Assembly (NCBI RefSeq): GCF_012911565.1
Contig: NZ_JAAMPU010000104.1
Coordinates: 179,608 to 243,607, forward strand
DNA from: Flavobacterium silvaticum
GTDB lineage: Bacteria; Bacteroidota; Bacteroidia; Flavobacteriales; Flavobacteriaceae
Direction: 5' to 3'
DNA: 64,000 nucleotides
Under the pieces are notes generated by a model. It ran no database searches. It was not told the DNA's origin and was given only the letters and a program-made list of their open reading frames with translations. This document shows, one piece after another, positions 25,207 through 34,772 of the stretch. The translations under genes were made by a program, and so were the position numbers. Position 1 is the first letter of the stretch. Every line of letters starts with the position of its first letter.

Positions 25207-25695
25207 TCAGTTCCCGTTCCAGGCTTTTTCGAGTTCGGCCAAATCGAGCCTGACCATTTTGAGCATGGCCTGCATCAGCCGGCTGTTTTGCTCTTTGGTT
25301 CCTTTCTTCATCATTTCATCCATCTGGACTGGGACAATCTGCCATGAAAACCCGAATTTATCTTTAAGCCAGCCACATTGTGACGGTTTTCCACCTTCGA
25401 GCAATGCGTTCCAGTATCGGTTTATTTCCTTCTGGTCACGACAATTGACTACAAGGGAGACGGCTTCGGAAAATTTGAATTGGGGGCCACCGTTCAGCGC
25501 CAGGTATTCATTTCCGTTGATTTCAAAAGTTACCAGCATGGCCTGCCCTTCTGGGCCAGGTTCGTCTTTTCCGTAGTAAGCAATGTGTTTGATACGTGAA
25601 TTGTCAAAGACCGAAACATAGAAATTTGCAGCTTCTTCGCCATTTTTGTCAAACCACAGGCAGGTCGAGATTTGCGGATGATGTAGTGCTCCCAT
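25207..25695 (-). CDS. VOC family protein (PhnB-like)
   Basis: 162 residues. It opens with QISTCLWFDKNGEEAANFYV, followed by SVFDNSRIKHIAYYG, and includes EINGNEYLALNGGPQFKF and CGWLKDKFGFSWQIVP. This is the PhnB/3-demethylubiquinone-methyltransferase-like branch of the vicinal oxygen chelate superfamily. The name of that domain is historical and does not imply ubiquinone synthesis. Probably co-transcribed with the SRPBCC gene. Confidence 0.88.
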   Translation of the reverse strand: MGALHHPQISTCLWFDKNGEEAANFYVSVFDNSRIKHIAYYGKDEPGPEGQAMLVTFEINGNEYLALNGGPQFKFSEAVSLVVNCRDQKEINRYWNALLEGGKPSQCGWLKDKFGFSWQIVPVQMDEMMKKGTKEQNSRLMQAMLKMVRLDLAELEKAWNGN

Positions 25696-25749
25696 AATTT
25701 AATGTTGTTGTGTCATTTAAAGTTAGTGAGATTTCTGAATCTGATAAAA

Positions 25750-25783
25750 TAAAAAAAGGCCGCCTTTTGAGACGACCTTTTTA
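25750..25783 (-). terminator. Terminator of the giant T9SS protein gene
   Basis: On the minus strand, AAAAAGGTCG-TCTCAAAAGG-CGGCCTTTTTTT, an imperfect hairpin with a T tail, 23 bases after the stop. Confidence 0.7.
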
Positions 25784-25805
25784 CAAACTAACTTCGAATT
25801 ATAAC

Positions 25806-28800
25806 TTATCGTTTAACAATCCTAAGGGTTTTGACATCGGCTTTCTGGCTGATGATGACATTATAAACACCTGCCGGATAGCTGCTTCCAAACTGCTGGA
25901 GTTCCAATTCCGATGGTTCGTATGATGCATCCTGCAACAGTTTTCCGGTCATGTCAAAAATACGAACCTGTACTTTCTCCGTTGCGGCTGATTCCATTTT
26001 GATACTGAATTCAGTGGCAAACGGACTCGGATAAGCTACGGCAGCAAAGCGAATCGAAGCGACATCAGGTTTTGGCTCAACATATACCTGACGTGCTGCA
26101 CCCGGAGCAGTCACGGAACAAGTCGGTCCGTAAGGCGACCAGGTGTCTGCCGTGTGTACCGAAACACGCACATTATACGTCCTGCCTGAAGCATAACCGG
26201 GAACGTTGTTGAACGTGAAGAATGCGGTAGGCCTGTTGACCACAATAACTTCTGAGGTCACGGTATCGGTCAGCTCGAAGCGATACTGATTCGATTTTAG
26301 CAGGCTTAGCGTCGCGATGGTCGTACTTGCCGTAGGGATCATGGCGTTGCAGTTGGACAAAGCCGGAACCGCAGGTGTCTCTATAGTACAAGGTGAGCCA
26401 TATTCGGTATATATTCCGTTTACAAGGGTTGAAATTTCAATCTGGTATGTTGTTCCATAGGCATAACTCGCCAGCATTTGAAGGCTGAAGAAATTCTGCG
26501 GACGCGTAATTACCTGGATTTGGTTCGGTGCCGACGGATCTGTGAGGTTCGTAATGCGGTATCTGTAACCCTGGGCTGCATTCAGGCTTTGCGTCGAAAT
26601 AAGCGTCGTGATGGTTGGCAATATGCCTCCGCATTGTGCCTGTGAAATCACTGAAGGCCCGGGCGTAGTCGCCGGCGGAGAAGTTACCTGGCAAACCGGC
26701 CCGTAAATTCCGGTCCATGTCCCGTTGTACTCGATCTGGACAGCCAAACTGTATGTGGCCCCATACGCAATGGACGGCAAATACATCAGGTTGTATTCCG
26801 GAGTGTTGCCTGTGTATACGAGTACCTGACCGTTTGGTTTTGTCACGCGTACCCGATATGCGGTGGCTCCGATTACAGGATCGATATGAATTGGAGTTCC
26901 GATAGATTCCAATGTAGCACCACATTGTGCGGCTGCTACCTGTGTCAGTGGAATTTCCGTTCCTTCATCTATGGTACCATTACAGTTGTCGTCTATGCCA
27001 TTTCCGGGAATTTCCTGCGCCCCCGGATTAGCTGATGCATTCTGGTCGTCGCAATCCATTCCGGATGTGGTTTCCGCATAACCTTCAGGTACTTCTGAAC
27101 CATAACAAACGGTCTGTGCCGAATCGTCCGGAGAATAGCCATCGCCGTCTTCGTCCGTAAAGAATTGCCCATTTTGGTAGATGGTGGCATCAAAATCGTT
27201 ACAATCTGAATTGTCCGTGGCGTAACCTGTGGGCGCTGTACCGGCATTTTCGGCGCAAACATTTACCGCTTCACCAGAACCGAATCCGTCGCTATCTGCA
27301 TCTGTATAAAAATCAAATCCCTGATGTACAAGCGCATTCTGGTCGTCACAGTCTGAGTTGTTTAAAGAGTAGCCTTCAGGCGCCATTTCAGGGTTGTTCG
27401 TACAGACATTTACCATTTCTCCCAAACCGAATCCGTCGTTATCTGAATCGACATAAAAGTCATAACCCTGGAAAATGGCACCATTCGTATCGTCGCAATC
27501 TGTTCCGAGTGTTGCTGCGGAAAATCCTTCGGGAAGCGAACTGCCGTAGCAAATCGTCTGGCTTCCGGCATCATAACCGTCCGCGTCCATATCTATGAAT
27601 ACATCAGCAGATTGATAAATAGTGGCATCCGAATCGTTGCAATCCGTATCTGAAAGCGAGTAACCGGATGGGGCAATACCAGCATCTGCCGTACAAACCG
27701 CAGCGCTTACCGTAGACCCGAATCCGTCGCCGTCTTCATCCACGAAGAAATCAAATGCGGCATGTGCCGTGGCGTCGCTGTCGTCGCAATCCGTTCCTAA
27801 AGTAGAGGCTGCATATCCGTCAGGCACGGTTTCCCCGGCACAAACAACGGCGGTTCCGGCATCGTAACCATCATCATCCGTATCGATGAAGAATGTTGTT
27901 CCTGCAAAAAGTGCTGCATTGGTATCGTCGCAGTCTGTGCCCAGGGTTGCATCTGAATATCCGTCTGGGATGCCTGCTCCATGGCATACGGTCGTCTGTC
28001 CGTTATCGTAACCATCGCCGTCCGCATCTACATAATATTCTGTATTCTGATAGACAGAAGCATTGGTGTCGTCGCAATCTGAGCCGTCAAGAGAATATCC
28101 GGCCGGAGGGGAATCGGGGCCGTCAGCCGTGACCAGAACCGTTTCACCTGTACCGAATCCGTCACCGTCTTCGTCTGCATAAAAAGGGAACTGGGTAGAA
28201 ACGGTAATGCTTATGGCTTTACGCGTACTCTCGCAACTGTTGAGTGTTTGAGTTACGTAATAGGTTCCAGTTGAAAGAGCGGTGTCAGGAGATAGCGCGC
28301 TGCCTCCGGTAAGTGCCGCATACCATTGGATCACGCTTCCCGTAGCCGCCAGGTCTGCAACCGTGGCCGTTCCAACGAAATCCTGTGGAGAGGCAGCGAC
28401 AGGCTGAGGAGTGGCGTTGACTGTAACGGTAACTGCAACTCTTTCGCTTTCAAAACCACCGATAGTCTGGGTTGCATAGTAAGAGCCCGACGTAAGCAAC
28501 GTGGTTGGAGACAGGGCAGAACCTCCACTGGCATTTGCGTACCACTTGATGTCGGTTCCTTCTGCCTGTAAATCAGCTACAGTTGCGCCCTGGCAGAATT
28601 CCTGATTCGGGACAACAGGCGGCACCGCAACAATTTCGATGACTTCCAATACTACTTTATTATTATCCTGGCAACTTACGCTGAAGGTATAAAGCAGGCC
28701 TTCACGTGCTGCTGTAGCCTGGCTCTGGAGTTCACATGAGCTGATGGAGTCCGAAGTAGCCACGGTGAACGAATCGTGCAGGGCAGGAGCGAAGCCTAAG

Positions 28801-31800
28801 TTTACGGTTACGGATCCGGCTAAGTTTGAATTGCCGTCAATGGCCAGTAAATCATAATCAGCGGTATCTGTTCCGTTAAGATCGACAGCAATCCTGGATG
28901 ATTCGCTTCCTTTGAAAAAGCCGGAAACAGCAAGCGTACCCGGATTTCCACCCGGGGCGAATGTTCCGTCGTTGGTGAAATTGGCAGCTGTGGAAGGCAA
29001 TAGGATGGAGCCTGTTCCCGTGATGACACCCGTCGTGGTGTTGTCGAGCCCGTTTGAACTGGTAAAATTGAATGCTCCTGTCGATTGGATGATGCCGTAA
29101 TTGTTGACCTCGACATAAACGACGGTCGACCCGGCATTCGACTTGAGAAATTGCCCGTGGTTGTTGAAAACGTGAGATCCTGATCCGCTCCAGGTTAATT
29201 GATAATCGGACTGGAAATCGAATATCCCTGTAGCAGTCGTGTTCAGCGTTCCATCGTTTATTGATAATGATCCCTCAGTCTGAGCTAATGTAGATGAAAC
29301 ATTGAGCGTGCTTTCACCTGAAATGTATTTTGTGTTTCCGGAAATCGATTGGACAGGGCTATTGAGATTGAGTGTTCCACTTACAAGAGAGCCGGCGAAC
29401 CAACTGACTGGCTGGCTTCCGCCAAAGTTGAACGTAGTTTCGGCTCCTGTTTCCGCAGCCAGGTTTCCGTTCCAGCGCAATGTCCCGTCGAGTGTCCCGG
29501 AAAGCGTTCCTTGAAGGTTGACGTTGCCAGAAAGCTCCAGCAAAGCGCCGCTTGAAACGTTATACGTACCCGTTCCCAAGACGATAGCATCATTGCTGAA
29601 ATTCATGCTCCCGGACTGAATATCAATCGTTCCGTCGTTATGAAGCTCCTGATAAACCACTGTATTCCCTGTCGCCTCCGTCTTGCGGATAAGCCCGTGG
29701 TTATTGAATACGTGAGATCCGTTGCTGCTCCAGGTAAGCTGGTAATCTGATTTGAGATCGAAAATACTGTTCGGCTGGTTGTTGAAAACACCGTTGTTGA
29801 TGCTGAAAGCTCCTTCTGTAGCCAATACCGTAGACGTGTTATTCACCGTGGTTCCGCCTTCAAGGTATTTGGTATTTCCGCTGATGAACTCTATTGGAGT
29901 CGATACGTTAAGGGTTCCGCCCCCGGATAAGGTTCCGCTGTACCATTTGAACGGTGTGTTTCCGCCAAAATTAAATGTGGTTGAGGCCGGAATGTTGAGT
30001 GTGGCATACAGGATGAAGTCGCCGTTCAGTGTTCCACCCAGCATTCCGTCTGCCATAATCGAATCGCCTATTTTAATGGACGCGCCGGAAGATATATTAT
30101 ACAGACTTCCGTCGTGGAAAACGGTGGACGTGTTGTTGAGGTTGAAACTTCCGGTTTGCATTTGAAGTGTTCCGTAATTATGTAACTCCGCATACACCGT
30201 GTTTTCTCCGGTGGCTATTGTTTTTTTGAGCAGACCATAGTTGTTGAACACATGTGATCCGGAACCTGACCACGTAAGCTGATAGTCCGACTGCCAGTCA
30301 AAGATTGCGCCGGCAAGGTTGTTCAAAACACCGCTATTTATTGAAAAGGCTCCCGACTGTCCGTAAATCGTTCCTGAATTATTGAGTGTGGTTCCACCTG
30401 AAATGTATTTTGTATTTCCGCTCGTAAGCGTGAAGTTTCCGGTGTTGTTCAGTATGCCGCCTCCGCCAACGGAATTGGAATACCAATAGATTTGTGAAGC
30501 TCCTGTAAAGCTAAGCGTGGCAGGGTTTCCATCGATAATATTGACATCTGCGCTCCATTGGAACGGCCCGTTCAATACACCGGTCAGGTTTCCCTGGATT
30601 ATCATGGTATTGTCGTTTTCCAATTGGGCACCGGCCGAAACAGTGTAAATACCACCGTCAAGCAAGATAGTCGGCGCATTCAGCACCAATATCCCCGAAG
30701 CCACCTGGATGGTTCCGGTATTGGTAAAATCAACCACAATTGAGCTGCCAGATGTACTTCCGGTTTTTTTGAGAAGCCCACTGTTTGTGAAATGGTGGAT
30801 TCCGCCTGAGTAGGTAATCTGTGAACCATCCGAAGCGATGTCTATGATTCCTGAAACTTGATTGTTTAGAGATCCGTCTGAAATCTGAAGCGCACAGGTA
30901 TCTGAAAAAGTAAGGGTAGACGTATTGCTGATTGTAGTGCCGCCGGAAACATATTTCGTATTCCCGGATGTAAGATGTAGCGGTGATTGCAGGTTAAGCG
31001 TTCCTCCGCCGGTGATGTATCCGCTGTACCATTGCAAAGCTGTTCCCGTAAAATGGAACGTACTTGATGCGGCCACCGACCACGCCGAATTAATAACAAA
31101 ATTACCCTGAAGGTTTCCGGTAAGCGTTCCTGAAACAGCGGTGTTTGAAATCGTTGTCAGCGTTGCCCCCGAACTTACGTTATAAACACCGCCTGTAAAC
31201 ATATTTTCGCTGTTATTAAGCGTCATTGATCCTGACTGGACGGCGATAGTCCCTGTATTGTGGATTGCTGCCACCATTTGGCATTCTCCCGTATTCGAGG
31301 TCTTTTTGATTGTCCCGCTGTTGTTGATCACATTGGCACCGCTGTACGTAGTTCCGTATGTTCCCTGAAAATCGATAGTCCCGGAATTATTCACAGTAGC
31401 GGCTTGCAGATAAAAAACTCCTTCCATACTGTTGATGGTTCCGGAATTGTTCAGGATTCCCGACAGGTATTTGGTATTGCCGGTTATAAAATTAATGGTT
31501 CCCGATGCGGAAAGTACGCCGTTCGCAGCTATGGAGTTGCTGTTCCAGTTTACTGTACTGGTACCTGAAAAAGAGGATGCATCGGAAAAAGCCAGGTTGG
31601 CGTTGATGTCCAACACGGCTGTTCCCTGAAGTGAGAGCGATTTGATCGAGGTGTTGACGTTCAGGTTGACAGTACTTCCTGTTGGGATAATGACATCGTC
31701 CGTATCGTCCGGAATACCGGATGGCGTCCAGTTCGCCCCAACGTTCCAGGAAGAATCCGCAGAACCGTTCCAGGTCTTTTGCGCCTGTGCCGATATAGAA

Positions 31801-31835
31801 AGGACAAAAGCGATTAATAATAAAATTCGTTTCAT
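25806..31835 (-). CDS. 2009-residue secreted T9SS protein with beta repeats and MopE repeats
   Basis: From ATG 31835 (signal peptide MKRILLLIAFVLSISAQAQ); the frame is open a further 60 codons upstream but without a signal. Regions: a long beta-helix-like part (about 20-1060) with five repeats of roughly 170 residues, each carrying SGNTKY[LVI]SGG and SDYQLTWSGSGSHVFNN; two Ig-like modules (about 1070-1210, IKWYANASGGSALSPTT); eight MopE/Cu-binding-type repeats of about 47 residues (about 1215-1625, pattern DxDGDG...GTDCDDTNA) ending in the NGIDDNCNGTIDEG motif; three FN3-like modules of about 95 residues (about 1626-1925); and a type A T9SS domain (about 1935-2009) ending TLRIVKR. It is probably a large cell-surface or released adhesin or matrix protein with bound Ca or metal. 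No catalytic motif is seen. Confidence 0.9.
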   Translation of the reverse strand: MKRILLLIAFVLSISAQAQKTWNGSADSSWNVGANWTPSGIPDDTDDVIIPTGSTVNLNVNTSIKSLSLQGTAVLDINANLAFSDASSFSGTSTVNWNSNSIAANGVLSASGTINFITGNTKYLSGILNNSGTINSMEGVFYLQAATVNNSGTIDFQGTYGTTYSGANVINNSGTIKKTSNTGECQMVAAIHNTGTIAVQSGSMTLNNSENMFTGGVYNVSSGATLTTISNTAVSGTLTGNLQGNFVINSAWSVAASSTFHFTGTALQWYSGYITGGGTLNLQSPLHLTSGNTKYVSGGTTISNTSTLTFSDTCALQISDGSLNNQVSGIIDIASDGSQITYSGGIHHFTNSGLLKKTGSTSGSSIVVDFTNTGTIQVASGILVLNAPTILLDGGIYTVSAGAQLENDNTMIIQGNLTGVLNGPFQWSADVNIIDGNPATLSFTGASQIYWYSNSVGGGGILNNTGNFTLTSGNTKYISGGTTLNNSGTIYGQSGAFSINSGVLNNLAGAIFDWQSDYQLTWSGSGSHVFNNYGLLKKTIATGENTVYAELHNYGTLQMQTGSFNLNNTSTVFHDGSLYNISSGASIKIGDSIMADGMLGGTLNGDFILYATLNIPASTTFNFGGNTPFKWYSGTLSGGGTLNVSTPIEFISGNTKYLEGGTTVNNTSTVLATEGAFSINNGVFNNQPNSIFDLKSDYQLTWSSNGSHVFNNHGLIRKTEATGNTVVYQELHNDGTIDIQSGSMNFSNDAIVLGTGTYNVSSGALLELSGNVNLQGTLSGTLDGTLRWNGNLAAETGAETTFNFGGSQPVSWFAGSLVSGTLNLNSPVQSISGNTKYISGESTLNVSSTLAQTEGSLSINDGTLNTTATGIFDFQSDYQLTWSGSGSHVFNNHGQFLKSNAGSTVVYVEVNNYGIIQSTGAFNFTSSNGLDNTTTGVITGTGSILLPSTAANFTNDGTFAPGGNPGTLAVSGFFKGSESSRIAVDLNGTDTADYDLLAIDGNSNLAGSVTVNLGFAPALHDSFTVATSDSISSCELQSQATAAREGLLYTFSVSCQDNNKVVLEVIEIVAVPPVVPNQEFCQGATVADLQAEGTDIKWYANASGGSALSPTTLLTSGSYYATQTIGGFESERVAVTVTVNATPQPVAASPQDFVGTATVADLAATGSVIQWYAALTGGSALSPDTALSTGTYYVTQTLNSCESTRKAISITVSTQFPFYADEDGDGFGTGETVLVTADGPDSPPAGYSLDGSDCDDTNASVYQNTEYYVDADGDGYDNGQTTVCHGAGIPDGYSDATLGTDCDDTNAALFAGTTFFIDTDDDGYDAGTAVVCAGETVPDGYAASTLGTDCDDSDATAHAAFDFFVDEDGDGFGSTVSAAVCTADAGIAPSGYSLSDTDCNDSDATIYQSADVFIDMDADGYDAGSQTICYGSSLPEGFSAATLGTDCDDTNGAIFQGYDFYVDSDNDGFGLGEMVNVCTNNPEMAPEGYSLNNSDCDDQNALVHQGFDFYTDADSDGFGSGEAVNVCAENAGTAPTGYATDNSDCNDFDATIYQNGQFFTDEDGDGYSPDDSAQTVCYGSEVPEGYAETTSGMDCDDQNASANPGAQEIPGNGIDDNCNGTIDEGTEIPLTQVAAAQCGATLESIGTPIHIDPVIGATAYRVRVTKPNGQVLVYTGNTPEYNLMYLPSIAYGATYSLAVQIEYNGTWTGIYGPVCQVTSPPATTPGPSVISQAQCGGILPTITTLISTQSLNAAQGYRYRITNLTDPSAPNQIQVITRPQNFFSLQMLASYAYGTTYQIEISTLVNGIYTEYGSPCTIETPAVPALSNCNAMIPTASTTIATLSLLKSNQYRFELTDTVTSEVIVVNRPTAFFTFNNVPGYASGRTYNVRVSVHTADTWSPYGPTCSVTAPGAARQVYVEPKPDVASIRFAAVAYPSPFATEFSIKMESAATEKVQVRIFDMTGKLLQDASYEPSELELQQFGSSYPAGVYNVIISQKADVKTLRIVKR

Positions 31836-32355
31836 AAAAATTAAATTGGTGAGATAATAAAGGTTAAAAGTGACTGAAATACGTTCTGTTCTATTGACGA
31901 AAGCAACTTGCAGAATTCCTGTCCGGGAAATTTGAATTCCGGAATCGGATCTGTTTTTTAAAATGAAGGATGCTGAAAATGCCATCTTTGAAATTCGATT
32001 TACAAAGCATAGCACAAGAGGAGAAGTGTGATAGATTAGGTAGCCGAAAAGTACCCAGCTGTTCCGTTTACGATGTGCAGAAAAATGCGAAACCGCAAAA
32101 ATCAGAACTCATTTTTTCAGGATTAAGCGTAAGAAAAAGATTCATATCTGCATGTAAGGCATTACCTTTTTGGCTTTTGAAAGCTGTAATATTGCTGATT
32201 ATCAGGTGTGTTTGGATTTTTTTACAATCGTGTATTTTCAGGTCGATTTTTACTTAATGCAATAGCTTGAATCCAGGGTAGGAAAGTGCAAAAAATGGCC
32301 AATTCGCAATTTTTGGAACGTATAACGGACTTTTTTTAGGTGTCTGAAGTGTCGC
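31836..32355. other. 520-bp gap upstream of the giant T9SS protein
   Basis: The region lies between the giant T9SS gene and the stop of the membrane AraC gene, both on the minus strand. It is AT-rich. No protein gene, RNA gene or exact TAnnTTTG promoter could be supported; a TATGCTTTG on the minus strand near 32001-32009 has one extra base. A 95-codon plus-strand frame (31970-32257) looks non-coding. It probably holds the giant gene's promoter and a long leader. Confidence 0.5.
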
Positions 32356-33420
32356 TTACGATGGGATTGCAGGCATTTTTTCAAAAACAGACTGTCGGTA
32401 ACCGGAAGGAGTAAACCCGGTCAGTTTTTTAAACGTACCATTAAAAGTAGTTTTGGAAGCAAATCCGGCTTCAAGCCCTATTGCCGTAATCGTGTAGTTT
32501 TCATAGGTGCGGTCTGCCAGATACATCTTTGCTTCTTCGACGCGCAATTTGTTGAGGTAATCCGGAAAACTCGTTCCTGATCCGTTGAGGACGCGCGACA
32601 AATGACTTTTACTTATGTCCATATCAGAAGCGATCCTTTCCATGTTGAGGTGGGGATCAAGATAGCGCTTTTCCGTTTTTACAAAATCTTCGAATTCCTG
32701 AAGCATCGCACTTTTTCCAGACTGTGTTTTTCGTACAATGACACGAAGATTTTGATTGGGAACCGTCACTTTTTTTCGCAGCATCTCTGTATGGCCGAGT
32801 GCATAAATGATAACGGACATATTTATATAAACGATATTCCAGTATTCGATATCAAAAAAGTAATCGGCTACGGTTACGAAAGCCCAGGCCGTGCACGTAA
32901 TCATAAGGAACCACGTAGAAATCCTGGTTTGTCTTAAAACGATGGATTTTTTCAATATGCCGAGGCGCATCAGGTAAATGAGCACTGAAAAATCCAGGAT
33001 GATGCAGGCGAATTCAAAAATCATTTCCATATAGAGCCATATGCTTTCGATTCCAGGACCAGGAAAAATCAACTCCTTCAATTTAACGGCAAAACTGTAA
33101 GCTAAGGCAGTGAAAAAAGGCAGGAATAGCCAGCGGTTTGTTTTTGCGTTTGGCATAGGCATGCCTGAAATGGACAAATTATAGAGCAAATACAATGGCG
33201 CACTCAGGAAACCGTAGGGAAGAAAAAGGGCAACAAGCGTCTGTTCAGAGATCCATTCGCAGTCTGCTGCAAAATATTGCAGGTTGTCAAGAGCAAAAGA
33301 TAAGACTAGAATGCCAAGATAGAAACGTTGCTTTTCATTCCTCCGTAGCAATAGCGCAGCCAATACAAAACCCTGCACGATTCCAACAATGATCAGGCTT
33401 TGTAAAAAACTCAGGTTCAC
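32356..33420 (-). CDS. Membrane-bound AraC family regulator (second of pair)
   Basis: 354 residues starting with GTG at 33420; the start is fixed by a GTGA overlap with the upstream paralogue's stop. About six to seven membrane helices (first LIIVGIVQGFVLAALLL) precede a cytoplasmic linker and a C-terminal AraC domain (about 245-345: RYLDPHLNMERIASDMDISK, SHLSRVLNGSG, GLEAGFASKTTFNGTFKKLTG). It resembles the upstream gene along its length, so the two arose by tandem duplication. This membrane-plus-AraC layout is common in Flavobacteriia. Targets are unknown; the giant T9SS gene downstream is a candidate by position only. Confidence 0.87.
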   Translation of the reverse strand: MNLSFLQSLIIVGIVQGFVLAALLLRRNEKQRFYLGILVLSFALDNLQYFAADCEWISEQTLVALFLPYGFLSAPLYLLYNLSISGMPMPNAKTNRWLFLPFFTALAYSFAVKLKELIFPGPGIESIWLYMEMIFEFACIILDFSVLIYLMRLGILKKSIVLRQTRISTWFLMITCTAWAFVTVADYFFDIEYWNIVYINMSVIIYALGHTEMLRKKVTVPNQNLRVIVRKTQSGKSAMLQEFEDFVKTEKRYLDPHLNMERIASDMDISKSHLSRVLNGSGTSFPDYLNKLRVEEAKMYLADRTYENYTITAIGLEAGFASKTTFNGTFKKLTGFTPSGYRQSVFEKMPAIPS

Positions 33421-34547
33421 GCGATGTTCTTTTTGAGTATTGTGTTGCCGAATTGGCTTTTGTATTCAGACGGTGTCTGGCCGGTGACTTTCTTAAAGGT
33501 CTGGTTGAACGTTGTTTTGGAGGAAAAACCAGCTTCAAGACCAATAGCTATCAGCGTATAGTTTTCGAAATCCGGATTGGTGAGGTAGGATTTGGCTTCC
33601 TCTATCCTCAGGTTGTTCACATAATCCGGAAAGCCCGTTTCGAGTTCCGAATTGATGAGGCGTGACAAATGGGTTTTACTGATTTTAAGCTCATCGGCAA
33701 CCAGGTCAAGCGTCAGGTTTGGGTCGAGATAGCGCTTCCCGGTGTTGACAAACCGGATAAATGACGCAATGGTTTCGCTCTGAGGTTTTTCATAAACGGT
33801 TTCCCGTGTATGTTCTATACGGAAGGTCCTGATTTTTTTGCGTTCTTCCTGAACCCCGAATTTATATACGCCAATGTGCCCAAGCCAGTAAATCATTACC
33901 GAAATGGCGATCCAGATGATATACCACCAATTCCCTATAGCATTCAGGGCCAGCAGCGTAACAGCCAGCCAGACGAAACTCAACCCAAAGAAAGACCACA
34001 GGATGCTGCGGAACCAGCCAAGTTCAGGCCGGACGGTTTGCATAGGAGCTTCGTGCTTTGATACCTTCCTGATTTGCCCGATGAGATACAATACAATACT
34101 GATGTCGAACAAAATGGAGAACAACTCGATTCCGGCCAAAACATACGTAGAGAAACGGAAGTACGCTTCATCATACAAGCCCATGCCCCGGTAAGTTTTG
34201 TAAATGCTGCTGTATGTAAATCCAACCAGGAAAGGAATCAGCATCATATAATTTTTGCGTGTTATCCGGCGATCCGGATAAATCAGGCGAAGCCCATAAA
34301 ACAGTATAAGTGGCCCTGAAAGCAGCTGGAACGGAATGAAAACCAGCGTATACAATTGGTCTGAAGTGATGATACGCGCATTCCCAAGGTAATATTGCAG
34401 GTTATTTAGCGAAAATATCGCAATAAGCAAACCAAGCCATCGCGTTGCCGGAGCCTTGTATTTTGGGGAAAACAAAATGACTGCGCCAAATACGAATCCC
34501 TGTAAAATGCCCGCAAGGATAATACTGTTAAAAATATTGAAATTCAA
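33417..34547 (-). CDS. Membrane-bound AraC family regulator (first of pair)
   Basis: 376 residues with a TTG start at 34547, supported by the paralogue's matching N-terminus (ILAGILQGFVFGAVILF) and by a TACATTTG box 17 bases upstream. Membrane helices span about 5-230, followed by the AraC domain (about 270-370: RYLDPNLTLDLVADELKISK, THLSRLINSELE, GLEAGFSSKTTFNQTFKKVTG). Translationally coupled to the second copy (GTGA overlap), so the two products may form heterodimers (inference). Confidence 0.87.
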   Translation of the reverse strand: MNFNIFNSIILAGILQGFVFGAVILFSPKYKAPATRWLGLLIAIFSLNNLQYYLGNARIITSDQLYTLVFIPFQLLSGPLILFYGLRLIYPDRRITRKNYMMLIPFLVGFTYSSIYKTYRGMGLYDEAYFRFSTYVLAGIELFSILFDISIVLYLIGQIRKVSKHEAPMQTVRPELGWFRSILWSFFGLSFVWLAVTLLALNAIGNWWYIIWIAISVMIYWLGHIGVYKFGVQEERKKIRTFRIEHTRETVYEKPQSETIASFIRFVNTGKRYLDPNLTLDLVADELKISKTHLSRLINSELETGFPDYVNNLRIEEAKSYLTNPDFENYTLIAIGLEAGFSSKTTFNQTFKKVTGQTPSEYKSQFGNTILKKNIA

Positions 34548-34564
34548 AAGCCTGGTGTTTGAAC

Positions 34565-34598
34565 CAAATGTATGAAATATAGGTATTTGCAGACCTAT
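34565..34598 (-). promoter_or_regulatory. Promoter and inverted repeat of the AraC pair
   Basis: On the minus strand TACATTTG (34572-34565) is an exact -7 box. Just upstream, ATAGGT (34579-34584) and ACCTAT (34593-34598) form a 20-bp palindrome over the -33 region, a likely regulator site. Confidence 0.55.
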
Positions 34599-34739
34599 GG
34601 ATTTTTGACATTAACGTTAAGATTTCAGGATGGCGATTTACACCTCTTGCCAACTCAATGTTCTGTTTCAGACTTCAGGAGGTTCATTAGTCCTGTCTTA
34701 AAATCAGATTAAATTTGGATAGCGAACGTCTTTAACGAC

Positions 34740-34747
34740 TATATTTG
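34740..34747 (+). promoter_or_regulatory. -7 box of tgt
   Basis: TATATTTG, an exact TAnnTTTG match, 25 bases before the tgt ATG; a TTG lies 22 bases upstream (34715-34717). Confidence 0.6.
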
Positions 34748-34772
34748 CCGGCCAAACAAGTAACCGCTTTAC

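Noticed and set aside
31970..32257. 95-codon plus-strand frame upstream of the giant T9SS gene
   Set aside because: No signal, domain or promoter is seen, and it overlaps the likely leader of the opposite-strand gene.
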